A stretch of DNA of 64,000 nt. Source: Variovorax paradoxus. Lineage in GTDB: Bacteria > Pseudomonadota > Gammaproteobacteria > Burkholderiales > Burkholderiaceae_C. The notes beneath the pieces are model-generated. The model was not told where the DNA came from. It saw only the letters and a list, made by a program, of their open reading frames with translations, and did not search any database. The DNA lies in assembly GCF_009755665.1 (NCBI RefSeq), contig NZ_CP046622.1, positions 1,054,001 through 1,118,000 on the forward strand. The letters are read 5' to 3'. Positions 51,752 to 60,872 of the stretch are shown here, piece by piece (position 1 is the first letter of the stretch; the number at the start of each line of letters is the position of its first letter). The translations under genes and the position numbers were made by a program.

Positions 51752-53140
51752 ATGCGTCAAATCGACCTTCACAAGCTGGCAGACGATGCCCGCTTCAACC
51801 GCTTTCATGGGCTGGTGCTGTTCTGGTGCGCGCTGATCATCGTGTTCGACGGCTACGACCTGGCGGTCGTCGGCATCGCGCTGCCTTCGATCATGAAGAA
51901 GATGGGCGTCGACGCGACCAATGCCGGATTCATGGTCAGTTCCGCGCTGTTCGGCATGATGTTCGGCGCCATCTTCATGGGGACCATTGCCGACAGGATC
52001 GGCCGCCGTTGGGCAATCGCCATTTGTGTCGGACTCTTCAGCGTCTTCACTGCCGCCGCAGGGCTGGCCGAAAGTCCCGTCGCATTCAGCGCGATGCGTT
52101 TCCTTGCCGGGCTCGGCATCGGGGGCGTCATGCCGAACGTCGTGGCGCAAATGACCGAGTACTCGCCGAAGAAAATCCGCGCCACGCTCGTCACGCTGAT
52201 GTTCAGCGGCTATGCCGTCGGGGGAATCATTGCGGCGTTGCTCGGCAAGGGGCTCATAGAGGCCTACGGCTGGCAATCGGTGTTCTTTGCAGCCGGCCTG
52301 CCGGTGATCCTCATCCCGTTGATCCTGAAGTCAGTTCCGGAGTCGATGGCTTTCTTGCTGGCCAGGGGCCGGAACGAAGAGCTGAAGAAGATCGCCTCGC
52401 GGCTCGAGCCGAGCTACAAGCCGCTGGCGACCGACAGTTTTGCCGTTCCAGCCAAGGACAGGGCTGACAGCGCACCGATCAAGCACCTCTTCTACGACGG
52501 CCGCGGATTCAGCACGGTGATGTTCTGGATCGCCTTCTTCATGTGCCTGTTCATGGTCTTCGCGCTGAGTTCATGGTTGACCAAGCTCATGGCGAGTGCG
52601 GGCTACAGCCTGGGCTCGGCATTGACGTTCGTTCTGGTGCTGAACGTCGGTGCGATGGTCGGCGCCATCGGGGGCGGGTGGCTCGCCGACCGGTTCCACA
52701 TCAAGTACGTGCTCGCGGGAATGTACGCACTGGCAGCCGTTTCGCTCACTCTGCTGGGCTACAAGATGCCGACGCCGGCGCTGTTCATTCTCATAGGGTT
52801 GGCCGGTGCATCGACCATCGGCACGCAGATCGTGGCCAACGCCTACACCGGCCAGTTCTATCCGATGGCCGTGCGCGCCACCGGGCTCGGATGGGCATTG
52901 GGAGTCGGCCGCAGCGGTGCCATCCTCGCGCCGATCCTGATCGGCGTGCTGGTCGGCATGAACCTTCCGCTGCACCAGAACTTCATCGCCATTGCGATTC
53001 CGGCGGTCATCGGCATGGTTGCGGTGCTGCTCATCAAGCACGACCGGTCGGCGTCGGCATCGGCATTGCGTGCAGAGGCCGGTTCTGCGTTGAACAAGGT
53101 TGCGGCGGGGGTGTCTGTATCTGGAACGCCCGGAGGCTGA
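51752..53140 (+). CDS. MFS aromatic acid:proton symporter, probable gamma-resorcylate transporter
   Basis: A 462-residue transporter of the aromatic acid/H+ symporter family: DGYDLAVVGIALPSIMKKMG in helix 1 (conserved DGxD), GTIADRIGRRWAIAI between helices 2 and 3, GLGIGGVMPNVVAQMTEYSP, and GQFYPMAVRATGLGWALGVG. ATG 51752 follows CCGGAGACAAGAGTC. Divergent from the decarboxylase operon, it most likely imports 2,6-dihydroxybenzoate, as GraK does in described gra clusters. The substrate is inferred from context. Confidence 0.9.
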   Translation: MRQIDLHKLADDARFNRFHGLVLFWCALIIVFDGYDLAVVGIALPSIMKKMGVDATNAGFMVSSALFGMMFGAIFMGTIADRIGRRWAIAICVGLFSVFTAAAGLAESPVAFSAMRFLAGLGIGGVMPNVVAQMTEYSPKKIRATLVTLMFSGYAVGGIIAALLGKGLIEAYGWQSVFFAAGLPVILIPLILKSVPESMAFLLARGRNEELKKIASRLEPSYKPLATDSFAVPAKDRADSAPIKHLFYDGRGFSTVMFWIAFFMCLFMVFALSSWLTKLMASAGYSLGSALTFVLVLNVGAMVGAIGGGWLADRFHIKYVLAGMYALAAVSLTLLGYKMPTPALFILIGLAGASTIGTQIVANAYTGQFYPMAVRATGLGWALGVGRSGAILAPILIGVLVGMNLPLHQNFIAIAIPAVIGMVAVLLIKHDRSASASALRAEAGSALNKVAAGVSVSGTPGG

Positions 53141-53160
53141 TCGCTCGCCGCTGATGCGAA

Positions 53161-53184
53161 AAGGGCCGGGATTGCCCCGGCCCT
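53161..53184. terminator. Terminator between transporter and M48 protease genes
   Basis: GGGCCGGG and CCCCGGCCC form a GC-rich stem around ATTG, with AAGG/CCTT extension and TTTT on the minus-strand side. It lies 5 bases after the protease stop and 20 after the transporter stop, so it can serve both convergent genes. Confidence 0.75.
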
Positions 53185-53189
53185 TGCCT

Positions 53190-53963
53190 TTACTTGGCCT
53201 TGGTGTCGAGGCGCTTCTGCATTGCCGCAGCGCGCTCGCTCGACGGCGGGTGCGAGCTCAGGATCGAGCTGCCCGAACTGCCGCTGCTGAGTGCGGCGAG
53301 CTTCTGGAAGCTGCTCACCAGGCCCTTGCGTTCCAGCTTGCGTTCCGTCAGCAGGTCGAACGAGTAGTTGTCGGCCGCGCTCTCCTGCGTTTGGGAGAAC
53401 TGGGCGTTGATGAACTTCTCGCCGAGGTCGCCGGCCTGCGATTGCGACAGCTGGCCCACGACGCCGCCGGCTGCGCTGGCAAGGCCCCGAACAGCCGAGG
53501 CTGCATAGGCGGTTTGCATGCGCGACTTGGAATGGCCCAGCGCCACGTGGCCGATTTCATGGCCGATGACGCCGCGCAGCTCGTCGTCGTTCATCAGGTC
53601 CATCAGCCCGCTGTACACGCGGATGCAGCCGTTGGCCATGGCCCAGGCGTTCACGTCCTTGGTCAGGTAGACCTTGTAGTTGGCCGTCTTGCCGTTCACG
53701 CTGGTGGGCATTGCGCGCACCACCTGGTTCAGCCGCGTGGTGTACCGGCTGTTGGCGGGTGCGACTTCGTTCTTCTGGTCCATTGCGGCGCAAGACTGGT
53801 CGGACATCGTTGCAATGTCCGCATCGGTCAGCGACATGGCCTTGTAGGCCGAGCCGCCGACTTGCGCAAGCGCGCCCGTGTCTGCGCCCTTCATGGCTCC
53901 GCAGCCCGCGAGGGCGGCAGCCATGATGACGGAAGCGGCGATACGTAGATTGAGATGGTGCAT
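53190..53963 (-). CDS. M48 family metalloprotease, lipoprotein (LoiP/YggG-like)
   Basis: A 257-residue protein with a lipoprotein signal (MAAALAGCGAMKG). The zinc site HEXXH is in GVIGHEIGHVALGH with the third ligand Glu in SQTQESAADNYSFD. The C terminus SSHPPSSERAAAMQKRL has the family-conserved SxHPP motif. It should sit at the inner face of the outer membrane and degrade misfolded envelope proteins, like LoiP or BepA. Single gene followed by a terminator. Confidence 0.92.
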   Translation of the reverse strand: MHHLNLRIAASVIMAAALAGCGAMKGADTGALAQVGGSAYKAMSLTDADIATMSDQSCAAMDQKNEVAPANSRYTTRLNQVVRAMPTSVNGKTANYKVYLTKDVNAWAMANGCIRVYSGLMDLMNDDELRGVIGHEIGHVALGHSKSRMQTAYAASAVRGLASAAGGVVGQLSQSQAGDLGEKFINAQFSQTQESAADNYSFDLLTERKLERKGLVSSFQKLAALSSGSSGSSILSSHPPSSERAAAMQKRLDTKAK

Positions 53964-54134
53964 TGGAGCTCCCCTTCTTATGAATATTAAAAGTCAGTGC
54001 ATCAAGCTGGCCGCGCTGCTTCGGTCCGACTTTGCATCGGCGCGCTGCGCGGCAGCGGGCGCCATCATAGGTGAGCAAAAGCGCTTGAAGCCACTGCTTT
54101 TTTACAGGAGCGTTTCTTGTAATTCTTTCGTTGG

Positions 54135-54320
54135 ATGGGCCGCGAGCCGATTCCCGCATCGGTCTTGTTGCCGTTCGCCCGGCAGATAGGGGGCAAGGTC
54201 GATTCCGGCTGCCTGCAGCCGGGTCACCGGGTCAATTGCGACACCGGCGAGAAGGTGCGCTTCCAGGCCGCGAAGATCGACGGCGCGTTCGGCGTGACCG
54301 CTATCGAACCCGCGCAGTGA
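54135..54320 (+). CDS. Possible small hypothetical protein
   Basis: A 61-codon ORF beginning MGREPIPASVLLPF and ending GVTAIEPAQ. It has two Cys (SGCLQPGHRVNC) and no membrane segment. Most codons end in G or C, as in its neighbours, and it fills the 365-bp gap between two minus-strand genes without overlap, ending 8 bases before the copper-protein gene. No ribosome site is near the ATG (AGGAG is some 27 bases away). It could be real or chance. Confidence 0.35.
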   Translation: MGREPIPASVLLPFARQIGGKVDSGCLQPGHRVNCDTGEKVRFQAAKIDGAFGVTAIEPAQ

Positions 54321-54328
54321 GCGGCGGT

Positions 54329-54658
54329 TCAACCCGCCATTGAGCGGCACGCTGCCGCGCACTCCCGGCATGCCTTGGCGCATGCCTGGCAGTGCCCGGC
54401 CTTGTGTTTGGCGCATTCTTCGCCGCAGGCCTGGCAGATGTCCGCGCACACGGCGCAGATGGACCTGGCATGTTCGCTGCCGCGGGCCATCGCGGCGGCG
54501 GCAAACTGGCATGCTGCCGCGCAGTCGATGTCCAGTGCGATGCACCTGGCCATCATGGCGACATCGCTTTCCTTCAGGCAAGAGGCCGCGCAGTGGTTGC
54601 ACGCCGTGGCGCAGCCGTTGCAGGCTTCAATGCATGCGGCATAGGTTTCATGGGGCAT
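54329..54658 (-). CDS. Cys-rich four-helix-bundle copper-binding protein (Csp-like)
   Basis: A 109-residue protein with 19 Cys, mostly in CxxxC and CxxC spacing along helices (CIEACNGCATACNHC, CAVCADICQACGEEC, CQACAKACREC). This is the copper storage protein/DUF326 pattern, where a four-helix bundle holds many Cu(I). No signal peptide is present, so it is a cytosolic Csp3-type form. ATG 54658 follows GGAGTCAGCAA. Role: buffering or storing copper. Confidence 0.9.
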   Translation of the reverse strand: MPHETYAACIEACNGCATACNHCAASCLKESDVAMMARCIALDIDCAAACQFAAAAMARGSEHARSICAVCADICQACGEECAKHKAGHCQACAKACRECAAACRSMAG

Positions 54659-54885
54659 TTGCTGACTCCTTCAGGCGTTCGGAAAAATGCTCTTCCCTCG
54701 ATCAGCTGCAGATGTAGGAAGAGGGCCCACCGACTCGTGAGGCGGCGGCGATGCATGGCTGCCTCAGCGGCTTGCAACTGCTGGCGGCACCGACGCACGC
54801 ACCGGCGTTTTTCCTACGCGGCGGCCCACTGCGCAGAAGAGCATCCCGCCTTGACTCGGTTTCTCTCAACGCAGGAGCATTTCGC

Positions 54886-55131
54886 ATGAGCACTACCCTT
54901 CGCAGCGACGCGGCACTCGCCAAACACTCTCTCGGCATCGCGGACTGGATCGCGCTGGTCCTGATGATCGTCGGGGCGATCAACTGGGGCCTTGTGGGCG
55001 CGTTCAACTTCGATCTGGTCGCCGCCATCTTCGGCGAGATGTCGATGGCCAGCCGTGTGGTCTATGTGCTGGTCGGACTGGCGGGCCTCTACGGCCTGAC
55101 CATGCCGATGCGGCTGGTGCCGCGCAGTTGA
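54886..55131 (+). CDS. DUF378 membrane protein
   Basis: An 81-residue protein with two membrane helices and the DUF378 signature VLMIVGAINWGLVGAFNFDL, then YVLVGLAGLYGL. ATG 54886 follows GCAGGAG. The stop overlaps the TTG start of the next gene (TTGA), implying translational coupling. No function is known for the family. Confidence 0.88.
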   Translation: MSTTLRSDAALAKHSLGIADWIALVLMIVGAINWGLVGAFNFDLVAAIFGEMSMASRVVYVLVGLAGLYGLTMPMRLVPRS

Positions 55132-55976
55132 TCCGCCATCAGCGCGTAGCCGCAAACGGCATCGGCTTTCACCTGGCGACCTGCGGACCGGAGGACGGGC
55201 CCGCGGTGGTCTTGCTGCACGGCTTTCCGGAGTTCTGGTACGGCTGGCGGCACCAGATGGAACCGCTTGCCAGTGCCGGCCTGCGCGTGATCGCGCCGGA
55301 CCAGCGCGGGTATGGCGAATCGGACAAGCCCGGCGGCATCGGCGCCTACGCGCTCGATACGCTGGCCGACGATGTGTGCGGGATATGCAGTGAGCTGGGG
55401 CACGAGCGCTTTGCGGTCGTGGGGCATGACTGGGGCGGCATCGTTGCATGGCATCTCGCCGCACGGGCGCCGGAGCGGCTGAGCCGCCTTGCGATTCTGA
55501 ATGCACCGCATCCGGCCACGTTGGCAAGCTATGCGCTCACCCATCCGCTGCAGGCCGTGCGCAGCGCCTACGTCGGCTTCTTCCAGATGCCGTGGCTGCC
55601 CGAGATGGCGCTGAGCGCAAACGACCATGCGCTGCTTGCGCTGGCGCTCACCGGGCGAAGCCCGCCCGGAACCTTCGACGAGGCAGCGTTGGCCAAGTAC
55701 CGCGAGGCGTGGTCGCGGGAAGGCGCACTCGGCGCCATGCTCAATTGGTACAGGGCAATGCCGCTGGCGCGGCCGCTGAGCCAGCAGATCGAAATTCCGG
55801 CAATGGTGGTCTGGGGCGACGAAGATCCGGCTCTATCGAGCGGCTTGGCCGAAGCGGGCGCGGCGTTCTGCGGCGCGTGCGAAGTGGTTCACCTGCCGGG
55901 CGCCACGCACTGGCTGCACCACGAGATACCCGAAGAAGTGAATGCGCTGTTGCTCGCCTTCCTTGCCGCGGACTGA
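55128..55976 (+). CDS. Alpha/beta hydrolase, soluble epoxide hydrolase type
   Basis: A 282-residue hydrolase: VVLLHGFPEFWYGWRHQ (HGFPE oxyanion motif), APDQRGYGESDKP, Asp nucleophile in VVGHDWGGIVAWHL, acid in VVWGDEDPALS, and His in LPGATHWLHHE. The Asp nucleophile and HGFPExW motif are those of epoxide hydrolases and fluoroacetate dehalogenase-like enzymes. The start is a TTG overlapping the DUF378 stop. It ends four bases before the end of the convergent DUF4142 gene. Confidence 0.87.
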   Translation: MIRHQRVAANGIGFHLATCGPEDGPAVVLLHGFPEFWYGWRHQMEPLASAGLRVIAPDQRGYGESDKPGGIGAYALDTLADDVCGICSELGHERFAVVGHDWGGIVAWHLAARAPERLSRLAILNAPHPATLASYALTHPLQAVRSAYVGFFQMPWLPEMALSANDHALLALALTGRSPPGTFDEAALAKYREAWSREGALGAMLNWYRAMPLARPLSQQIEIPAMVVWGDEDPALSSGLAEAGAAFCGACEVVHLPGATHWLHHEIPEEVNALLLAFLAAD

Positions 55977-55980
55977 ACGA

Positions 55981-56535
55981 TCAGCGCATTGCCGAACCGA
56001 GCGATTGCGCCGCGTCCAGATGCGAACGCAGGGCAGGCAAGGTCTTGCTCGCCCAGGCCCGCAACTCGGGGTCGCGAAGCTCGCGGCTTGCGCGCTCGAA
56101 CAGCGCGATGTCCGCCTGGTGGTCTTCGATGCCCACGATGCGGATGTACATGCGGTCGAACTCGCCGCCGGAGGCCGACGCCAGACGGTCCAGCTTCGCG
56201 CCCTTGTCGCGCGGAAGCACGCCGGGCAGACGCATTCCGCGGGCACGCACCAGGTCCATGAGTTCGTTGTTGGCCCGCGTGTGGTGGTCGACGAGCATCT
56301 GCGCGTAGCTTCGCACCTGGGGGCTTGCGGCGCGGTACATGGCCAGGCGCGACGCCTGGACTTCGTAGCGGCCGTTGCCCGCCGCCGCGGTGACGAACTG
56401 CGGGTCTTGAAGGCCGCCCGGGCGGAGCGTGGTCGGTGTCATGCCCGGGTTTTCCGGAGCGGCACAACCCCCGGCAAGCGCCGCCAGGCACACAAGCATC
56501 AGGGCACGCGAGCGCGTTTCGAGCATTTTTTTCAT
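55981..56535 (-). CDS. DUF4142 lipoprotein
   Basis: A 184-residue exported protein with lipobox LAALAGGCAAPE and a helical, ferritin-like DUF4142 domain: QDPQFVTAAAGNGRYEVQAS, YAQMLVDHHTRANNELMDLV, FDRMYIRIVGIEDHQADIAL. ATG 56535 follows AAGGAGAACC. The fold resembles PA2201-like stress proteins of the envelope; the function is unknown. Confidence 0.88.
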   Translation of the reverse strand: MKKMLETRSRALMLVCLAALAGGCAAPENPGMTPTTLRPGGLQDPQFVTAAAGNGRYEVQASRLAMYRAASPQVRSYAQMLVDHHTRANNELMDLVRARGMRLPGVLPRDKGAKLDRLASASGGEFDRMYIRIVGIEDHQADIALFERASRELRDPELRAWASKTLPALRSHLDAAQSLGSAMR

Positions 56536-56830
56536 GGTTCTCCTTGCAGCCCGGCAACGGCAGGGCCTTCGCCTCGGCGAGACGGTCCAATCTAAGTTCG
56601 CCACCCGGGCGGCCGTGTCGGACGCTACCTGCATCTGTCGCCTGTCAACCACTTGCGGTCGGCGCATGCAGCAGCCCCTTCAGGCCTTCGGAGCGAGAAC
56701 TGGCGCCTCTTTCTTCAGGCCGTAACTCATCAATTCCCGCGCGTGTACAGTGACATCCCGTGAAATTTTTCACACTAAGTAGCGGTGCCGGGATGGCACT
56801 GCGTTGGATCCGCAGAGCACAGGGGCAGCG

Positions 56831-57103
56831 ATGGAGCTCATTCCGCAAGGGCAGTACTTTCACAACGGATGGGAGATCGCCTTCTTCTCCGAAAAGACGG
56901 CGAGCGGTGGCCAGTGTTCTGGCGTGGCCGAGGTGCGCAAGGAAGGCGAGCTTCGGTGTTCGCTGCTTTCGACGGGACACTTCGAGAACCGGAACAACCT
57001 GTTCGAAAGCCTCAAGGCGCGGGGCATCCGGTGGATCGACGAGCACGAAGCCAGGCGGAACGTTGTCGCCTATTGGGAAGGATCGGAGGGATCCCGCTCA
57101 TGA
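56831..57103 (+). CDS. Hypothetical protein coupled to an alpha/beta hydrolase
   Basis: A 90-residue protein starting MELIPQGQYFHNGWEIAF. It alternates short hydrophobic and charged stretches (ASGGQCSGVAEVRKEGELRC, NNLFESLKARGIRWIDE), suggesting a small alpha/beta fold. No family is recognised. Its TGA overlaps the ATG of the hydrolase gene (ATGA), which argues that it is translated. A start at 56804 is possible. Confidence 0.7.
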   Translation: MELIPQGQYFHNGWEIAFFSEKTASGGQCSGVAEVRKEGELRCSLLSTGHFENRNNLFESLKARGIRWIDEHEARRNVVAYWEGSEGSRS

Positions 57104-57855
57104 GCAAAGACCTGGGTTCGTTGCAGCCATTGACGCACGAAGTCTTGCAGCACCGCGTCGCGCAGAAGCCCGCGGTTCTTCTTGTGCCCGGATGGGACGA
57201 CAGCAAGCACGAACAATACGACCGCATCAGCGCCGCGCTGCACGAGCAGGGCTGGTTCGCGCGCCGCGTCGATTTTCCGGGAGACCGAGGCCAGGAGGGC
57301 TCGCGCAATGAAATGAGCCGCGACCAGCACCTGAAGGAGCTCGTTGCGGCATATGACGACCTGGTGGCGCAGCAGGTGGTCGAAGGGAGGGCGGTTGCCT
57401 TCATCGGGTTCAGCTATGGCGGCTATCTTGGCGCCCTGCTGAGCGCCCAAAGGCCGCTTCAGTGGATGGCGCTGCGCTCACCCGCGCTGTACCGCGACGA
57501 GGACTGGTTCGTTCCCAAGGAGAAGCTGGACAAGGACGAGCTCGACCACTACCGCCGCAGCGTTCGAAGCCCCGAGGAAAACGCGGCGCTTGCCGCGTGC
57601 GAAGCGTTTTCGGGCGACGTTCTGCTGATCGAATCCGAAGACGACGAGACGGTGCCTCATCCCGCAGTGAAGAGCTACAAGGCGTCATTCAGGAATGCAC
57701 GGTCCTTCGACTACCGCCTTCTCGAAGGGGCGGATCATGAGCTGTCGAGCAAGGCGGCACAGAGCCGGTTCATCGAAGAGCTGTTGCGGTGGATGGACCA
57801 GGTCACCGGCGGGGCCGCGGCAGCGGTAGACGACAAGGCCCGCGGCGCTGCATGA
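57100..57855 (+). CDS. Alpha/beta hydrolase family protein
   Basis: A 251-residue hydrolase: VLLVPGWDDSKHEQYDRI, nucleophile Ser in AFIGFSYGGYLGALLS, acid in VLLIESEDDETVPHP and His in LEGADHELSSKA. It resembles small dienelactone-hydrolase or prolyl-peptidase-tail proteins. It overlaps the upstream small gene by four bases. Substrate unknown. Confidence 0.85.
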   Translation: MSKDLGSLQPLTHEVLQHRVAQKPAVLLVPGWDDSKHEQYDRISAALHEQGWFARRVDFPGDRGQEGSRNEMSRDQHLKELVAAYDDLVAQQVVEGRAVAFIGFSYGGYLGALLSAQRPLQWMALRSPALYRDEDWFVPKEKLDKDELDHYRRSVRSPEENAALAACEAFSGDVLLIESEDDETVPHPAVKSYKASFRNARSFDYRLLEGADHELSSKAAQSRFIEELLRWMDQVTGGAAAAVDDKARGAA

Positions 57856-57897
57856 GCTTGCGCGGCGTCGCGGGCCCTGTGGTGCCAGCTTCGTCTG

Positions 57898-58104
57898 TCA
57901 GGGCTTCCGGCGCTTGAGGAAACCCGGCGCGTTCTCGCCCTTGCCGGGCTGCGCCTCGTCATCGCCCATGTCTGCCGCCTCTTCCGGCGTCGTCGATTCG
58001 TCCAACTCGAGGTCGTTTGCGCGTACCTCGGCCTCGAGCGGCAGCTTGCCCGGCGTGAGGGGCGCGGATTCCGCCGGCGTGGCGGACGTTTGCTTCCGAT
58101 TCAT
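57898..58104 (-). CDS. Small acidic hypothetical protein
   Basis: A 68-residue, Pro/Ala/Glu-rich and probably disordered protein (VRANDLELDESTTPEEAADM, then PGFLKRRKP at the end). ATG 58104 has a good AGGAG eight bases upstream. No family is recognised. It is convergent with the hydrolase gene. Confidence 0.65.
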   Translation of the reverse strand: MNRKQTSATPAESAPLTPGKLPLEAEVRANDLELDESTTPEEAADMGDDEAQPGKGENAPGFLKRRKP

Positions 58105-58326
58105 GACTGGTGCTCCTGCTGTTTCGGCAACGGCCATCCTCCTGCAGCAGGCACGGCGGTAGGTCGGACGGAAAGTGCATGCCGTGCAGGACGGCTTCCA
58201 CTGCGCGGCCGCAGCTTTTTTGACGGCATCTCTTACCTGCGGTGTACCCGTCGGCCATCGGCTCGGGTCAATAGTTCCGGGCACGCGGGTTGCCGCCTTC
58301 CAGCCATCGTCAAGGAAGGAGCCGAC

Positions 58327-58812
58327 ATGACGAAGAGCTGGATCGTCGTTGCCGACGAAGCGATTGCGCGCATTCTTGCGCGTTCGAAGAAACCCGACGA
58401 GTTGGAAAGCGTCGAAGAACTGACGGACCCCGCGGCGCACGCGCGCGAAGCCGACCTGAACCGCGATGCGCAAGGCCGCCGCGCAGGCAGCGCCACCCAC
58501 AGCGCACGTCCCAACACGCCGCACCGCCTGCGAAGCACGGCGAACGCAACGGCCTCGGCGGGTGAGAGCGAAAAGCACCTCGAGGCAGCGGGCTTCGCAA
58601 GGCGCGTGGCCGAACATCTCGCTCGGGCACGTCAGGCGCAGCGCTTCGATGAACTGCGCATCATTGCGGCGCCGCGCTTCCTGGGCGAACTGCGCAAGGC
58701 GTTGACGGCCGATGTGGCCGGCTGCGTGAAGGAAACACTGGACAAGGACCTCGTGCACATGACCAACGACGAGATCGCCGGGCGCCTCTTTCGGCGCCAA
58801 TCGCAGGCGTGA
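58327..58812 (+). CDS. Host attachment family protein
   Basis: A 161-residue protein of the Host_attach family: SWIVVADEAIARILARSKKP at the N terminus, a variable basic middle, and EHLARARQAQRFDELRIIAA with FLGELRKALTADVAG at the C terminus. The family name comes from an Agrobacterium gene; the fold is related to release-factor-type domains and the real role is unclear. ATG 58327 follows AAGGAAGGAG. The S9 peptidase gene starts 29 bases downstream. Confidence 0.88.
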   Translation: MTKSWIVVADEAIARILARSKKPDELESVEELTDPAAHAREADLNRDAQGRRAGSATHSARPNTPHRLRSTANATASAGESEKHLEAAGFARRVAEHLARARQAQRFDELRIIAAPRFLGELRKALTADVAGCVKETLDKDLVHMTNDEIAGRLFRRQSQA

Positions 58813-58841
58813 GGCCATCCCTGAATACGGAGCGCATCGAA

Positions 58842-60872
58842 ATGACGCAACCCTTCAGCGTTGAAGACCTCTACCTCCACCAGAAGGTCCAGGATCTTCA
58901 TTGCGCGCCAGGCCTCGAGCTCGCTGCCTGCGCCGTCTCCTCGGTCGATCGGGAGAACGACAGCTACATCTCCTGCATCTGGACCTTCGCGCTGGATGGC
59001 TCGGCCCCCTTGCAGCTCACGCGCGGCCCCGGGCGGGACGAGTCGCCGCGCTGGTCGCCGGACGGCACACGGCTCGCATTCCTGTCGAACCGCGGCGGCT
59101 CGCCGCAGGTCCACCTGATCCGGCGCGAGGGCGGAGAGGCATGGCAGCTCGGAGGCTTTCCGCAGAGCGTTTCCAACCTGCGGTGGGCGCCCGACGGCAA
59201 GTCGCTGGTCGTTGCGGCGGCCGTGAAGACAGATCCCGACCTGCGCGGTGCGCGCGCCAACGGCAAACCGCCCGAAACGCGCAAATGCATGCCCGAAGTG
59301 GCGTGGCGGCTTCCCTACAAGGAAGATGGCGTGGGCTATCTGCTGCAGCGCGAGTTTCACCTGTTCCGGCTCGATGCGGCGAGCGGGCGGCACACCCAGC
59401 TGACGGACGGCGCTTTCGACGTGCTTGCATTCGATGTTTCGCCGGACGGGAAGCACATTGCCTTTTCACGCACGCGCGAAGGGCGCTTTGCGCATTGCAA
59501 CGATCTCTGGGTGTGCGATGCGGACGGCCGCAACGCGCGGCGACTGACGCATGAGCACGCCATCGTGATGCAGCCTTGCTGGTCGCCCGATGGGCGCCAC
59601 ATTGCCTTTACCGGTGCGCGCGAAGAAGGCGATGCCGAGCCCCGGTTGTGGATTGCCGAAGCGGCCTCGGGAAAGGTGCGGGGCCTCTGCGAGGACACGG
59701 TGGACGTGGCCGACCCCGGTTCGGTTCAATGGACCTCCGACGGCAGCTGCCTGGTGTTCACGCGGGCGCATCGCGGGCGACACCAGATCGTCGCGCTCGA
59801 CGTGGCGCGCGAGTCGCTGCGGGTGCTCGCCGGCGGTGACCGGCAGCTGGGGGTCTTCGGCTGCACCGAGCGGCATTTCGTCTACAGCGTGGACCATCCC
59901 TCGCTGCCCAGCGAACTGTGGACGCGGCCGCGCGGCGAAGAAGAAAGCGGCACCGGCGAGCCGGGCCGGGAACGCCAGCTGAGCCGCTTGAATCCCTGGT
60001 GGCACGACCGCCCGGGCATCGAGGTGCGCGCAATGGAGTTCGAGGTGCCGGACGGCCTCGGCGGCACCGAACACATCGAGGGCTGGCTGCTTCGGGCGCC
60101 CGGCAGCACGCAGCCTCAGCCGTTGTTGAACGATGTGCACGGCGGGCCTGCAAGCTACGCGCTGCTCGACTTCGACACCAACGTCTTCTGGCAGGTGCTG
60201 TGCGCCAGGGGCTGGGCGGTGCTTGCGCTGAACGCCGTGGGCTCGGCCAGCTATGGCCGCGAGTTCTGCCGGCGGCTTGCGGGGCACTGGGGCAGGCACG
60301 ACTTGCCGCAGCACCTCGCGGCGCTAAGGCAGCTGCGCGCCGATGGCGTGTCGGACGGCCGGGTGGCCATCTCGGGCAAGTCGTATGGCGGCTATCTGAG
60401 CGGCTTTGCCACCGGCAACTCCGACGCATTCGCCGCCGCGGTGGTGATGGCGCCTGTCGGCAACATCGAGACCCACTACGGCACCTCGGACGGCGGCTAC
60501 TACGCCGACCCGTTCTACATGGCCAGCTCTCCGGTGTTCGACCGCAAGCTTGCCGCCAGGCTGTCCCCGCTGCAGCACATCGAAAAGTCGGCGACCCCCA
60601 CGCTTTTCATGCAAGGCAAGGAAGATGAACGCTGCCCGAAGTGCCAGTCGGAAGAGCTGTTCGTGTCTCTTGCGCGCGCGGGCGACACGCCGGCGGAGCT
60701 GGTGCTCTACCCGGGCGAGACGCACGGCTTCCTGGGCAGCGGTGCGCCTTCGTGCCGGGAAGACGCGGCAAAGCGGATCATCGAATGGGTCGTTCGCTAC
60801 ACCGAGCCTTTCGACGCGCCGCCGCTCGACGAAGAAAGAGCGCAAGAGCCGGAGGGAGAGAGCCTTCGATGA
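58842..60872 (+). CDS. S9 family prolyl-oligopeptidase-type serine peptidase
   Basis: A 676-residue peptidase. Residues about 50-370 form a beta-propeller with PD40 repeats (SPRWSPDGTRLAF, NLRWAPDGKSLVV, QPCWSPDGRHIAF). The C-terminal alpha/beta hydrolase has Ser in ISGKSYGGYLSGF, Asp in FMQGKEDERCPK and His in YPGETHGFLG. No signal peptide, so it is cytoplasmic, acting on peptides or acyl-peptides. ATG 58842 follows GGAG. Its stop overlaps the receiver gene by four bases, an unusual partner. Confidence 0.9.
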   Translation: MTQPFSVEDLYLHQKVQDLHCAPGLELAACAVSSVDRENDSYISCIWTFALDGSAPLQLTRGPGRDESPRWSPDGTRLAFLSNRGGSPQVHLIRREGGEAWQLGGFPQSVSNLRWAPDGKSLVVAAAVKTDPDLRGARANGKPPETRKCMPEVAWRLPYKEDGVGYLLQREFHLFRLDAASGRHTQLTDGAFDVLAFDVSPDGKHIAFSRTREGRFAHCNDLWVCDADGRNARRLTHEHAIVMQPCWSPDGRHIAFTGAREEGDAEPRLWIAEAASGKVRGLCEDTVDVADPGSVQWTSDGSCLVFTRAHRGRHQIVALDVARESLRVLAGGDRQLGVFGCTERHFVYSVDHPSLPSELWTRPRGEEESGTGEPGRERQLSRLNPWWHDRPGIEVRAMEFEVPDGLGGTEHIEGWLLRAPGSTQPQPLLNDVHGGPASYALLDFDTNVFWQVLCARGWAVLALNAVGSASYGREFCRRLAGHWGRHDLPQHLAALRQLRADGVSDGRVAISGKSYGGYLSGFATGNSDAFAAAVVMAPVGNIETHYGTSDGGYYADPFYMASSPVFDRKLAARLSPLQHIEKSATPTLFMQGKEDERCPKCQSEELFVSLARAGDTPAELVLYPGETHGFLGSGAPSCREDAAKRIIEWVVRYTEPFDAPPLDEERAQEPEGESLR

